Source: a virus
Virus record (IMG/VR): IMGVR_UViG_3300030329_005082
Location: 114,631-178,630 of that record
Direction: 5' to 3' (one strand)
DNA: 64,000 nucleotides
Part shown: one piece after another, positions 29,811 through 38,796 of the stretch
Position numbering within the stretch: position 1 is the stretch's first letter
Layout of the letters: each line of letters begins with the position of its first letter
Translations under genes and position numbers: made by a program
Notes under the pieces: model-generated
Database searches by the model: none
Told to the model about the DNA's origin: nothing
What the model saw: the letters and a program-made list of their open reading frames with translations, nothing else

Positions 29811-29839
29811 ACTTTAGTATATAACGAAAGATTTGTCAA
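29811..29839 (-). promoter_or_regulatory. sigma70-like promoter of the tmRNA
   Basis: On the minus strand there is TTGACA, a 17-nt spacer and TAAAGT, ending about 10 nt before the tmRNA 5' end. The -35 is perfect and the -10 is weak. The distance to the mature RNA end is right for a primary transcript that needs little 5' trimming. Confidence 0.5.
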
Positions 29840-29939
29840 GTTATTTACCTTCATAATATGCTAGCAATTGCTGTCATGGCTTTCAAAGCTCACAATAGCA
29901 GTATAATAGTTAAAAAAGAAGTGTTAAGTTAAAACTGAA

Positions 29940-30728
29940 TTAAAATTCTAAATCCAAATCAAATTCTTCTTCGGCATCCTCGGCTGCCTCATCTTCAACT
30001 TGGTCTAGATCTTCTTTTTCTTTTTCTGCTTCATATTCGGGGGTTGTGACATCTGGGAGAGTGGTTGTCAAATCATTTTCAAACTTATCAAAGTATAACA
30101 GCAAGTTTGTGATCAAATAATCATAGAACAAATCTCTATCTTGGTCATCTGCCAGCATGTCGTATGCATCTACTATTTGTTTTTCTACTCTTTTAAAAGT
30201 ATCAGCAGCAAAGTTTCTGCCGGTTTCGTTCTGATCTTCTATTTGAACGAAATCATCTTCCTCTTTTTCGTCTTCAATATCAATAAACTCGCCATCTAAA
30301 TCTTCTAGCTCTTCATCGCCATCAATAACAATATCAACATCTTCAGATAGTATATCTTCGTTTATTTCATAAACTACACTCTCTCCGAGATCCTCAGCAT
30401 CAGTAGTAACCTCAATTGGACGCAAGGCACCCTTGACGGCATGAACTAAATGATTACGAAAAGATTCTCTCTGTTCAACAGATGTAGTTAGCATCAAATA
30501 ATCATCTTCAATGGTGGGAATAATATTCTTAAGAAGATCAGCCAAGACATTGATACCAGTATAAGTGCTGGGTTCCTCAGTGCCGGTTTCGGCTTCAACT
30601 AACAAAGTCCTAATAACTGATCTCAGTTGGGATTCTTGCTCATGAATTGATTTAAGACGATCCTTTAGTTTTCCGCGAACATATTCGCGAATCAACTGCT
30701 CAGCTATTAAGGTTTCTCTGCTTATCAT
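29940..30728 (-). CDS. acidic phage protein, possible head or scaffold component
   Basis: This 262-aa protein is strongly acidic in its middle and at its C-terminus (long Asp/Glu runs, residues 105-165 and 230-262). The N-terminus is helical and charged (MISRETLIAEQLIREYVRGKLKD). Acidic helical proteins near capsid genes often act as scaffolds or head-internal proteins. LIRE and LLVE sites in its first 50 residues resemble prohead-protease cleavage motifs. No homologue is recognised, so this is an inference from composition. Confidence 0.55.
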   Translation of the reverse strand: MISRETLIAEQLIREYVRGKLKDRLKSIHEQESQLRSVIRTLLVEAETGTEEPSTYTGINVLADLLKNIIPTIEDDYLMLTTSVEQRESFRNHLVHAVKGALRPIEVTTDAEDLGESVVYEINEDILSEDVDIVIDGDEELEDLDGEFIDIEDEKEEDDFVQIEDQNETGRNFAADTFKRVEKQIVDAYDMLADDQDRDLFYDYLITNLLLYFDKFENDLTTTLPDVTTPEYEAEKEKEDLDQVEDEAAEDAEEEFDLDLEF

Positions 30729-30748
30729 AGTTAAAAAATCCTCTATAA

Positions 30749-33700
30749 TTATCTTCGTCTTTGTCGTTTAGGACGATTTACTTTGGGTTTCGTGCTTTTT
30801 TTGCGTCTTTTTTTCGGGAATGAAGCAGGGGCATACCCTGGAGATCCGAGAGTTGAACCAGGCGCAAAACCATTTCCTCCGCCCTCAACAGCACCGCCGG
30901 CCATGGTTGCCATTTCCTCTATAGCAGCATCTATTTCAGAATCTATCTGATCAGTTGGTTTAAAGATCCTCCAGATCTCTTCGCCGTCAACACTGTCAGG
31001 CATATAAGATAAAAACTCATCTTTTTTATTCAAATTGATAAAGTCGCGAATATCTTCAGCACTAAACACCTGTCCTTCTGAGGAGGTTACGGGTTCTTCT
31101 TCAATTTCTTCTACTGATATGCCGGGGTTGTGTCTTTCTGCATATGATTTGGCATTTTGGAAACGGGTGTCACCCTCATCCTTACTACTCTTGATTAATA
31201 ATATTGTGTCTTGTGGTCTTGATTTGACAGGATCAGCCAAAAATTCATATACTGTTGTAACGGGACTCCTGTAGTCTGCAATCTCTACGCTTATTTTGGG
31301 AGACGCATCAGAAGATGATAAGAACTTAGACCATATTTCAAGAGATTGTTCAGCAGACACTTCTGGTTTATCTACAGGGCTAATCAAAACCATCACATTA
31401 TCTACATCTGATCTCTTTGCTACTTGATTTACAAATTCGTAATGACCTTTGTGTGGCGGCTTGAACTTGCCAGGAAATAGAGCAATTCTTTTACCTTCTT
31501 CTTCAACAAGTGGTTGAACAGATTCATTGCGTTGACCTGGCGCATCAGAGTCTTGAGAGATCTGTTGAGACATCTCGTCAGCAACAACTTTAGATTCTTC
31601 AATTGCTTTTTGCCCGGCACCAATAGCCTGGCTTCTATCTTGATAAGTAAAATAATCATTTACATTTTCAGACAATTTAGATGTTGCTTCAAAAACCCTC
31701 TGCAAATTATCAGATAAGAATTCCATATATTGTTCAGCAACATCAACAACTCTTTCTGTGGTAATTGGCAGCGTACCTAATGTTTCATAATCTAAGCTAC
31801 TAGAAACTGCCTTCAATTGTTGAGGACTGATAGCCCACTGGGTGCCGCCTGCACGCTCTAATAACAACCCCTCTGAGATGAGTCTTTTATTTTCTTCTAC
31901 AGAATAAATCCTGTGGGCTGCTAGCTGTTGCGGCTCTATATCGGTACCATCTGGTAGCTCATCAGAGACAGTGACGGTTTCATCGGGTGCAGGTGGTGTC
32001 TTCTTCCTGTTTCTATACCCTTTTGTCATTTGTAAGAGTTTATATTTTTCCGGCCAATTGGAATCACCTGTAAGACTGTTGAGTTTCTTGATAGAACTGG
32101 ACGGGGTGCGAGCAATTTCATAAGGAAGTGCAAATAATTGGGCGTCCTTGGTTGTACCACCTTTTGCAGATGCAATAATTGCATTTATAAAGTTATCTCT
32201 TGTGAAAGTGAATTTTTCTAAAGCAATATTATCGCCATCTTTTCTGGCAACGATATATACCATTTGTCCAAACTCTTCTAAAGAATCAACAAGATTGGTA
32301 TAACTTCCTTCAATCTTAGTTTTTTGATTTAATAATTTGAGACTGATAGGAACTGGCTGTGTGTCTTCAAGTTCTGAAAAGGCAATAAGATCTTGGATAG
32401 GTAAATTCCCTTTTTCACTTACTTCGGCTTCTTGTTTTCCACGAAACAATGCTGACAAGAACCCTTCAAAGACAAACCCAGCAGAGGCAGAATTAAAGCT
32501 CCTGATGACTGCTGATAAAGATTCTAACAAAATAAGAGTGCTGATAATTCTTCGTGGCGAGCGAATACCGCCGCGAGGATTATTAATACTATCATTTAAA
32601 AACTGAAGCTTTTCTTGGATAGTTGCGCCACCACCAACAGTGTCAAAGATCTTTTGAATTTGCTTTCTTTCCATAGACTCAGGGTCACCCCAAGCCTCAG
32701 TTGGTACAAATTTAGGAAGTGAGAGAACAAATTGTTTTGCTTTTTCCCTCTTAATATTTCCCTCATCTTCTGTTAGGATATTTCTAGGACGGGAAATACT
32801 TTCATTTGCAACGGCTGGGGAAGTTCTTCCACCAAATTTGAACATTCCAAGAATCTGATTTAGAGGTGCAAAATTTCCAGAAAACTTATAAGTGTGACCA
32901 TCATAATCAAAAACAACAGCCTCAACAGGAGTGGTTATTTGTGAAAAGTCCTTAATCTTATTCAGGTGCCTTTGCATCACCTCCATGGCAGCCGGGTTTT
33001 CTGGACCCATTGCTGTCAATTCTCTGACTGCTGTTGCTAATTCATCTCTTAGGCGAATTACTTCTTTATCTGTGTCTGCAATGAAAACACTATCAAGTCC
33101 CTTTAATAACTCTACAGCAAAATCATGAATAACTATTTCAAGTGGTTCAATCGCTTGTTGTAACAAGGATTTTTTACTGTTGATTACATTATTTAGATCC
33201 TGAAGATCTTGTGGGTTCAGACCTTTCTTAAGGGCTCTTAATCCAATATTACCGGGTAATTTTAAGAGATATTTTACGATCCCATCTTTCATATTATCTG
33301 GTAATTCTGTATCAAGACCGTGAAACAAACGAGAATATAAGTAATCAGTCATAGTGGAATCGTCGGATAATCCATTTTGAGATATTTCACGATTTATCTT
33401 CTCTATAGAAGACTTAAGGACTTCTTCATCTTCCATTTTTTGAAGTTGTATAATAGCCTTTCTGGCAAGATTGAACCTATTGTCAGATAGTTGATCTTGC
33501 ATTCTTTCTAAAGAGTTATCAATTATTTCCAATGATCCGTTTGGAATAGGACGCCGTTCTCCGGTTTCTTTATCAAAACGAAAATGACCCACTCCATGTA
33601 TCTTGAGAGTCTTATTATCATATTTTATAACATTTACAGACCCTGGGTCGTTAGAGTCGCCTTCGGTGCCAGGGTCCATAATCTCAGCGTTATACCAAAT

Positions 33701-34051
33701 ATTTGCGTCAGATCCAAAGACTTTTTCTTTTTCCTCATCAGACAGCGCCTCAACAGCTTTTTCAAATGCTGCAAATCCGCCTGTAAAAGCCTGAGTCAAA
33801 CCACCTCGTCCTGCAAATTTTGTAGCTAGACCTTCAGCATCTAACCCTCCTGACATAAGGTTCCCCTTATTTCTGGCTCCTTTTGCTTTTCCTTCCGGAA
33901 TAGAATAAGAAAGAAAAAGATTTTGCCCGTCTACCTTCTCTTCGGCAGTAAGTTCTGCGTCAGCAGCAGCCTTCAGAATCTCTTTCATTTTTGCAAAAGT
34001 TAGACTACGGTTATCGTAGAGGTGGTCCATGTGACCTGCAACGCCACCCAT
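30749..34051 (-). CDS. 1100-aa protein: ligase-like adenylation, PD-(D/E)XK-like and HIGH-type nucleotidyltransferase segments
   Basis: Three enzyme-like regions can be read. Residues about 30-165 contain EKVDGQNLFLSY and a later WYNAEIMDPG, like the KxDG adenylation motifs of RNA/DNA ligases. Around residues 525-585, GFVFEGFLSALF, then IQDLIAF, then ISLKLLNQ resemble an E-D-SxK PD-(D/E)XK nuclease core. Around residues 865-1010, IALFPGKFKPPHKGHYEFVNQVAKR is the nucleotide-binding (HxGH) motif of cytidylyltransferase/NMNAT-like enzymes. A basic tail (KKRRKKSTKPK and on) ends the protein. The start at 34051 has a GAGGAG site. Similar adenylyltransferase-like segments occur in marine phage proteins, but I do not recognise this whole arrangement. 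Confidence 0.72.
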   Translation of the reverse strand: MGGVAGHMDHLYDNRSLTFAKMKEILKAAADAELTAEEKVDGQNLFLSYSIPEGKAKGARNKGNLMSGGLDAEGLATKFAGRGGLTQAFTGGFAAFEKAVEALSDEEKEKVFGSDANIWYNAEIMDPGTEGDSNDPGSVNVIKYDNKTLKIHGVGHFRFDKETGERRPIPNGSLEIIDNSLERMQDQLSDNRFNLARKAIIQLQKMEDEEVLKSSIEKINREISQNGLSDDSTMTDYLYSRLFHGLDTELPDNMKDGIVKYLLKLPGNIGLRALKKGLNPQDLQDLNNVINSKKSLLQQAIEPLEIVIHDFAVELLKGLDSVFIADTDKEVIRLRDELATAVRELTAMGPENPAAMEVMQRHLNKIKDFSQITTPVEAVVFDYDGHTYKFSGNFAPLNQILGMFKFGGRTSPAVANESISRPRNILTEDEGNIKREKAKQFVLSLPKFVPTEAWGDPESMERKQIQKIFDTVGGGATIQEKLQFLNDSINNPRGGIRSPRRIISTLILLESLSAVIRSFNSASAGFVFEGFLSALFRGKQEAEVSEKGNLPIQDLIAFSELEDTQPVPISLKLLNQKTKIEGSYTNLVDSLEEFGQMVYIVARKDGDNIALEKFTFTRDNFINAIIASAKGGTTKDAQLFALPYEIARTPSSSIKKLNSLTGDSNWPEKYKLLQMTKGYRNRKKTPPAPDETVTVSDELPDGTDIEPQQLAAHRIYSVEENKRLISEGLLLERAGGTQWAISPQQLKAVSSSLDYETLGTLPITTERVVDVAEQYMEFLSDNLQRVFEATSKLSENVNDYFTYQDRSQAIGAGQKAIEESKVVADEMSQQISQDSDAPGQRNESVQPLVEEEGKRIALFPGKFKPPHKGHYEFVNQVAKRSDVDNVMVLISPVDKPEVSAEQSLEIWSKFLSSSDASPKISVEIADYRSPVTTVYEFLADPVKSRPQDTILLIKSSKDEGDTRFQNAKSYAERHNPGISVEEIEEEPVTSSEGQVFSAEDIRDFINLNKKDEFLSYMPDSVDGEEIWRIFKPTDQIDSEIDAAIEEMATMAGGAVEGGGNGFAPGSTLGSPGYAPASFPKKRRKKSTKPKVNRPKRQRRR

Positions 34052-34052
34052 A

Positions 34053-34292
34053 TTATTTCTCCTCGTTCAGAAGTTTCAATTGCTCTTCTAAAGAACTTAC
34101 ACGCTCGTTTAGAGATCTTACATGGCGTTTAATAGAGCGCAGGTGCTCTTTGGCTACCGAGAGACGATTCGTGTCTCTTTTGTTTGTAACTCTCACGCTC
34201 GTAATAATATCATATAACGCCTGTACAGACGCAGCGGGATCTATTTTTAGTTCTTCCTTTAATAGAAGAGCTTTAGTCAGCTTTCTTAGCAC
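34053..34292 (-). CDS. small coiled-coil protein
   Basis: This 79-aa protein is almost entirely helical, with a heptad-like C-terminal half (HLRSIKRHVRSLNERVSSLEEQLKLLNEEK). No enzyme motif is seen. It ends 2 bp before the 1100-aa gene and its start overlaps the preceding basic protein gene by 20 bp. It is probably a small structural or partner protein. Confidence 0.6.
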   Translation of the reverse strand: MLRKLTKALLLKEELKIDPAASVQALYDIITSVRVTNKRDTNRLSVAKEHLRSIKRHVRSLNERVSSLEEQLKLLNEEK

Positions 34293-34494
34293 TTGACTTC
34301 TTCTTGGCTACTTTTTTAGCAGGAGCCTTCTTGACTTTGGGTGCTTCTTCAGCAGCAGCTTCAACTTCAGCTTCTGGCTCAACAACGGGCTCTGCTACTG
34401 GAGCAGGTGCTGGTTCTGCTACTGGAGCAGGTGCTTTACCTTCAGCAGCTAGGGCTGCGGCGCGACGACGTTTTCTTAATCCTGGGCTTGCCAT
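34273..34494 (-). CDS. Ala/Pro/Lys-rich basic protein (H1-like)
   Basis: This 73-aa low-complexity protein has a basic N-terminus (LRKRRRAA), a middle of Ala-Pro-Val-Glu repeats (APAPVAEP) and a Lys-rich tail (KKAPAKKVAKKKSSAKKA) resembling the histone H1/HU-tail type. Such proteins bind nucleic acid. In a phage it could be a head-internal DNA-condensing protein (inference). It has a strong AGGAGG-type site upstream. Confidence 0.6.
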   Translation of the reverse strand: MASPGLRKRRRAAALAAEGKAPAPVAEPAPAPVAEPVVEPEAEVEAAAEEAPKVKKAPAKKVAKKKSSAKKAD

Positions 34495-34563
34495 TTTAAT
34501 ATCCTCCTTGGGGAAAATGAAACGAATATGTAATATAAATAGTTACTAAATTCTTTCTATGTC

Positions 34564-35319
34564 CTATGCGGAGCCTGATTCTTTAATGATTACTTGCCCA
34601 TTGACAATATCAAAGTAGAATTTAGCATAATTTCCTTGCCTATTTGTACCATTCATATATAAGTAATTTCCAGACCCTGAAACATATATGTCAGCGTGTG
34701 TAAGCAAGGTATCGCCATCAAATTTAAACCAGGGGTCATCCACTTGATCGCCAAAGTCTGAATATGGTACTTCTTTGATTACAGTCCCGCCATTTTCAAT
34801 TGTAAACTCATATTTGGCTGCGGAGCCAGATTCATTAGTTCCGTGAAGATATAAGTTGTTTCCAGAACCTGAAATGTATATGTCTGCATTCGTAAGCAAG
34901 GTATCGCCGTCAAAGGTCAACTCGTAGTCACCCACATTGTAGTTGAAACTGTTTCCTAAGCTAGCACTTAGTAGCGCAACGGTTCCTGAAAGAGATACAT
35001 AAGAACTTGAAAGCGAAGTATAGGAACTTGAAAGAGATGAAAAATCAGAAGATAAATTGATTACCTTACTATCAACAGATAAGATTTCAGAATTATTCAC
35101 AGAAATATCATACATGCTGGAAGAAAGTGAAGAACTCAAAGATGTGATAGATGCATTGATAACAACGTTAGAATCCTCTAAAGAATCAAGTCGGTTCTCA
35201 AATGCAGCAGACACTATTTCCATTGATCCTGTTATATTTTTTTCATCAATGAATTTGGCGACTGCTTTTTTCATAGCATGATGAGCAGAAATATGTCCTA
35301 AGCTTCTTCTTTTCCCCAT
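34564..35319 (-). CDS. fiber-like protein with coiled coil and two C-terminal repeats
   Basis: This 251-aa protein has a helical Ser-rich stalk (residues about 35-125: many SLSSSYxSL heptad-like units). Two tandem repeats of about 48 residues follow, each beginning FDGDTLLT and containing ADIY[IV]SGSGN and GTN. This architecture fits a short trimeric fiber or decoration protein with a beta-rich tip. The host-binding role is inferred. Confidence 0.65.
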   Translation of the reverse strand: MGKRRSLGHISAHHAMKKAVAKFIDEKNITGSMEIVSAAFENRLDSLEDSNVVINASITSLSSSLSSSMYDISVNNSEILSVDSKVINLSSDFSSLSSSYTSLSSSYVSLSGTVALLSASLGNSFNYNVGDYELTFDGDTLLTNADIYISGSGNNLYLHGTNESGSAAKYEFTIENGGTVIKEVPYSDFGDQVDDPWFKFDGDTLLTHADIYVSGSGNYLYMNGTNRQGNYAKFYFDIVNGQVIIKESGSA

Positions 35320-35331
35320 TTGACTATATCT

Positions 35332-35784
35332 TTACTCGGGGTTGATGTGATAGCCCAGAGATTCATCTGATAAGCTTATTTGGGAATGTCTATCAACATA
35401 CCCAAATATATTGAGCGCACTATTTAGGTCTGCTTTTGCGTAAACGCTAACGCCTCTGTGAGGTATGCCAGGATATACTTGCATTAGTCCGACTTCTTTA
35501 TCAACATCTATTTTTACAGTTTTTGATGGATCAGAAAAACTACCATCACCGCCGATTTCTAAAGTTAAAAATCTGTCAGACGTTGTATAGTTAGATACCC
35601 AAAGGAATACCTCATCGTAAGTATAATTTGTAGCTTGATGTACTAATACTCCAGCCGTAGTAATACTCAAAGGAGAAGTATCCGAATCCCCAGAAAGACC
35701 CAATCGCGAAACAGGAGATGGTGAGCTTTTAAAAGCTAATCCATTAATAGAAGGACTAGATGGTTGATTTCCTAATTTTGCCAT
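35332..35784 (-). CDS. small structural-type protein
   Basis: This 150-aa protein has a Ser/Pro-rich start (GNQPSSPSINGLAFKSSPSPVSRLG) and a beta-rich body (DRFLTLEIGGDG, VKIDVDKEVGLMQVYPGI). It sits next to the fiber-like gene on the same strand. No family recognised; a virion surface or neck role is possible. Confidence 0.55.
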   Translation of the reverse strand: MAKLGNQPSSPSINGLAFKSSPSPVSRLGLSGDSDTSPLSITTAGVLVHQATNYTYDEVFLWVSNYTTSDRFLTLEIGGDGSFSDPSKTVKIDVDKEVGLMQVYPGIPHRGVSVYAKADLNSALNIFGYVDRHSQISLSDESLGYHINPE

Positions 35785-35829
35785 TTTTCAAACCATCCTC
35801 CAGAAAAAGATTCATTATATATATTTCAT

Positions 35830-36720
35830 TCAACGAAAAGTGTTTTCAAGCTTTAGGTTCATTTCTTCAATCCATATTCTGTCAACCTTGGTGTTGACAT
35901 TGGGTGTTTTGTTTGCTTTTTCCCAAAGCTGCATTTCTCCTTTAGCGATTGCCTTCTTGAGAAATACTTTAATAGCGACAAGTGGAGAAGATAATCCAAC
36001 ATTTTCAATAACAGAATATCCTGCAAATATAACCCCAACCAGTTCGTTGTTTTTGTTTATTACAGGAGATCCACTTGAGCCAGGTTTAGTTGGAATAGTG
36101 TAAATAGAGTATCCACGATTATGGTAACCGGAAAAAATACCTTTAAAAATCAACACAGATCCAGGCCAAAATAATCCGTGCGGTGCTGCCATATTTATAA
36201 CAGTCTCTCCTTTTTTTGGTTCTTCACTTGCTACCTTTAAAACAGGGTGTTCTGTATAAATGTCTGAGACTTGTAATAGGCATAAATCAAACCTGTCGTT
36301 TATATCAACAACTCGGGCTTTATATTCTGTTCCCTCCAGATCTACTACAGTAAAAGTAGACCCCTTGTTTATTACCTTGTATCCATCAATATTTTGAACT
36401 TTAGGTATCTTATTCTCGCAGGAATGTCCGGCAGTCATAACATAAGAAATGCTCTGAGAAACCTCACTGCGGAAAACAAATGCACCAGAAGATACATACC
36501 TCATCATTGCTTTTTGGCAAGCTATTTTTTCGGTTTTTGGATCTTTTCCGCAGCCCTCAAGCTCAATTGAGTGTTTGATTTGTGTGAATGTGTGTCTTGG
36601 TAAAATCTCTTTTTTATCTTCTTGATTTAAATTAACTGTAGCACATCCACTGACACAACTAGACAAACTAAATAACGAAATTATAAGAAACTTGACGTAA
36701 ATTGGTGTTTTTTTCTGCAT
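35830..36720 (-). CDS. trypsin-like (HtrA/S1-type) serine protease, lipoprotein
   Basis: This 296-aa protein has the catalytic triad of S1 proteases: H99 in TAGHSC, D145 in DRFDLCLLQ, and S216 in GSSGSPV. The N-terminus is a lipoprotein signal with two possible lipoboxes (C22 in LSSC, C26 in VSGC). It is therefore predicted to be exported and lipid-anchored facing the periplasm. No PDZ domain is seen. It is transcribed away from the plus-strand envelope genes, across a shared promoter region. A lipid-anchored exported protease is unusual in a phage. Confidence 0.85.
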   Translation of the reverse strand: MQKKTPIYVKFLIISLFSLSSCVSGCATVNLNQEDKKEILPRHTFTQIKHSIELEGCGKDPKTEKIACQKAMMRYVSSGAFVFRSEVSQSISYVMTAGHSCENKIPKVQNIDGYKVINKGSTFTVVDLEGTEYKARVVDINDRFDLCLLQVSDIYTEHPVLKVASEEPKKGETVINMAAPHGLFWPGSVLIFKGIFSGYHNRGYSIYTIPTKPGSSGSPVINKNNELVGVIFAGYSVIENVGLSSPLVAIKVFLKKAIAKGEMQLWEKANKTPNVNTKVDRIWIEEMNLKLENTFR

Positions 36721-36801
36721 AGCATAGTAACTAGATTGAAAGGATACTATTTATCCACAGTAAATCAACACAAATCATTTACTAAAGGAATGGAATTTCA
36801 A
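36721..36801. promoter_or_regulatory. divergent intergenic region between protease and plus-strand envelope operon
   Basis: About 80 bp separate the two gene sets that diverge here, so both promoters must lie in or near it. On the minus strand the box GATAAATAG, about 25 nt before the protease ATG, resembles a T4-type late promoter (TATAAATA). No clear -35/-10 pair was found on the plus strand. Confidence 0.35.
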
Positions 36802-37056
36802 ATGATGAGCACCATTATGTTATCTGGTCTTTTGCTTTTTTCTAGTCAAAGTCTTGAATTTCCTAAAGTTTGGCAGAAAATACAAGGACAATGGTCCTAT
36901 GTTGGTCAAGTTAAGGAAAAAACACAAATTTTGATTTGGATAGAAAAGAAAACAAAAACCCCAAACAATAAGATACTTACTAAAGAGATAAAGAAGATGC
37001 CATTTATCACTTTATCACCAACGGGAGAGGTGTTGAATCTAGATCCACTCCCATAA
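36802..37056 (+). CDS. small exported protein, plus-strand cassette gene 1
   Basis: I choose the ATG at 36802, preceded by GGAA at suitable spacing, giving 84 aa. It starts MMSTIMLSGLLLFSSQSLEF, a plausible signal peptide cut after SQS. The frame extends upstream to 36736, but that would bury the signal peptide. The mature part is short and basic, with no recognised domain. It opens the three-gene plus-strand operon, 13 bp before the next gene. Confidence 0.55.
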   Translation: MMSTIMLSGLLLFSSQSLEFPKVWQKIQGQWSYVGQVKEKTQILIWIEKKTKTPNNKILTKEIKKMPFITLSPTGEVLNLDPLP

Positions 37057-37069
37057 GGAGCGGTCTTAT

Positions 37070-37540
37070 ATGTTCAAACTTCTAACAAGAAGAACTACCC
37101 TTTTAGGTATCTTAGCCTTTACGGCTGCTGTTTCACTACATTATCAGATTAAAGCAAACAGTCTATATCAAACAGTCTTCAAAAAAGAATCCACTTTTTA
37201 CACACCCGGTCAACACGGAAACTGTAAATGGGTGGTTCATATAAGTAATAAAATTACAACAGAGCCAGGCGATAATTCTGCGGCTCAAATAGGCATTCCA
37301 GAAGTAAGCAAAGATGGTTATATTGCCGGGATACTTCAAAATGGTCCTGGGAACTCTTTATTATTTGCCTTTAAGCTTCCCACCCAGTCCGGTGATTCTC
37401 CTCCATTTATCATGACTGCTACATACAATCTGGAAGATTTACCACTAAAGCAGATAAAATTTAGGGTATTCAATAGTACAGCTATGACAATGATTTTATA
37501 TTCTACATACGAAAGTTGTGTTGAGGCTACAATGAGATGA
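37070..37540 (+). CDS. exported protein of unknown function, cassette gene 2
   Basis: This 156-aa protein has an N-terminal signal or anchor segment (TLLGILAFTAAVSLHYQIKA) and a beta-rich mature part with two Cys that could form a disulfide (C50-region and C151-region). AAGGAGCGG precedes its ATG. It overlaps the lipoprotein gene by 4 bp. Predicted periplasmic; no family recognised. Confidence 0.62.
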   Translation: MFKLLTRRTTLLGILAFTAAVSLHYQIKANSLYQTVFKKESTFYTPGQHGNCKWVVHISNKITTEPGDNSAAQIGIPEVSKDGYIAGILQNGPGNSLLFAFKLPTQSGDSPPFIMTATYNLEDLPLKQIKFRVFNSTAMTMILYSTYESCVEATMR

Positions 37541-38796
37541 GGCAGATCTCTATAATTCTGTCTTGTTTAATACTTGCATCATGCCAAGCTTGTTTAGATG
37601 ATGACCAATTAGTCGCCCTAGAGTGTGCGCCAGGAACTATTCAGGTGTGCGACCATAACGGACAAATACTCACCTCTCTTAATCACAGAGACCCTCCAGA
37701 AAAAGCAGGCGTTTGCAGGTATGGAGCCAGAACTTGTACATTTGATGGTTGGACAGAGTGTGTTGGTGCCATAGGTCCATCGGAAGAGGTTTGTGATGGG
37801 TTAGATAATGACTGTAATTTGCTAGTGGATGATAATTTTCCAGAACAACACCAATTATGTGGCTTTGTTGAGGGTGCCGATTATGGTGTAGGGGTCTGTA
37901 CACCAGGCGTCATGAAATGTGATAATGGATCTCTTTATTGTGATGGTCACGTTGGTCCATCCGAAGAGGTATGTGACGGATTTGATAACAACTGCGACGG
38001 CTCTATAGATGAAGGTGTTGCTAATACAACTGCTATTGTTTGTTATGATGGCCCTGACGGGACGATGGCAATTGGTGAATGCCGGGCTGGTGTTCGTTAT
38101 TGTACTGATGGTGGTTTTGATGGACCCTGCGATGGGCAGATTTTACCAGTACAGGAGATATGTGACAATCTTGACAACGATTGTGATGGAGAGGTTGATG
38201 AAGGGTTTGATACCCGTGGAGTAGATTTAGTTTTTATAATTGATATTTCTGGCTCGTTTGATGATGAAATAGACTCTATGATAGAGGGCATTACTCCGCT
38301 TTTAGATGACCCGATCACTAGTAATTTTCGCTTTGGTTTAGCTGTGATAGGTAGACAGAACCTTGGGAATTATGAACCCCCATTGAACCGACATTCTGAA
38401 ATGGTGACAGATTTTGTTCCTGCTGATGAATTTCTGCAATACCTTGAAGGGATGCGTCTTTTAGAGGATGGCGGCATAGAACCATCTATAGATGTAACTC
38501 TGTGGTCAATGGAAGGATTATATCCTTTTTCGTGGGATTTAGGGAATCAAAAAGTAATAATCTTAATGACTGATGAAGTCGCGCAAACGATTACAGGAAG
38601 AGAAGTGACCCAAGTGAATGATCATGCTGTGCAGAATGGTTTTGAAATATTTGTTTTTGCTCTCCCTGAACATCATCATTCGTTCTTAGGAATGGTTCGT
38701 GATGACCAAGATAGATTATATACTCCCGCTGTCAACTCACAAACAGTTTTCCAGCAGATTAGACAAATATTTGAAGATTTATGTATCGGTGGTTAA
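37537..38796 (+). CDS. lipoprotein with MopE-type Cys/Asp repeats and VWA domain
   Basis: This 419-aa protein begins with a lipoprotein signal (lipobox LASC, C16). Residues 20-225 are Cys-rich and carry three MopE-type putative metal-binding repeats: EVCDGLDNDCN (84-94), EVCDGFDNNCDGSIDEG (144-160) and EICDNLDNDCDGEVDEG (207-223). A VWA domain follows, with an intact MIDAS start D236-x-S238-x-S240 (IIDISGS). Such repeat proteins are typical of Myxococcota and related delta-proteobacteria, where they are exported. Here the protein is predicted to be on the cell surface or in the periplasm and to bind a partner through metal. Very atypical for a phage. Confidence 0.87.
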   Translation: MRQISIILSCLILASCQACLDDDQLVALECAPGTIQVCDHNGQILTSLNHRDPPEKAGVCRYGARTCTFDGWTECVGAIGPSEEVCDGLDNDCNLLVDDNFPEQHQLCGFVEGADYGVGVCTPGVMKCDNGSLYCDGHVGPSEEVCDGFDNNCDGSIDEGVANTTAIVCYDGPDGTMAIGECRAGVRYCTDGGFDGPCDGQILPVQEICDNLDNDCDGEVDEGFDTRGVDLVFIIDISGSFDDEIDSMIEGITPLLDDPITSNFRFGLAVIGRQNLGNYEPPLNRHSEMVTDFVPADEFLQYLEGMRLLEDGGIEPSIDVTLWSMEGLYPFSWDLGNQKVIILMTDEVAQTITGREVTQVNDHAVQNGFEIFVFALPEHHHSFLGMVRDDQDRLYTPAVNSQTVFQQIRQIFEDLCIGG

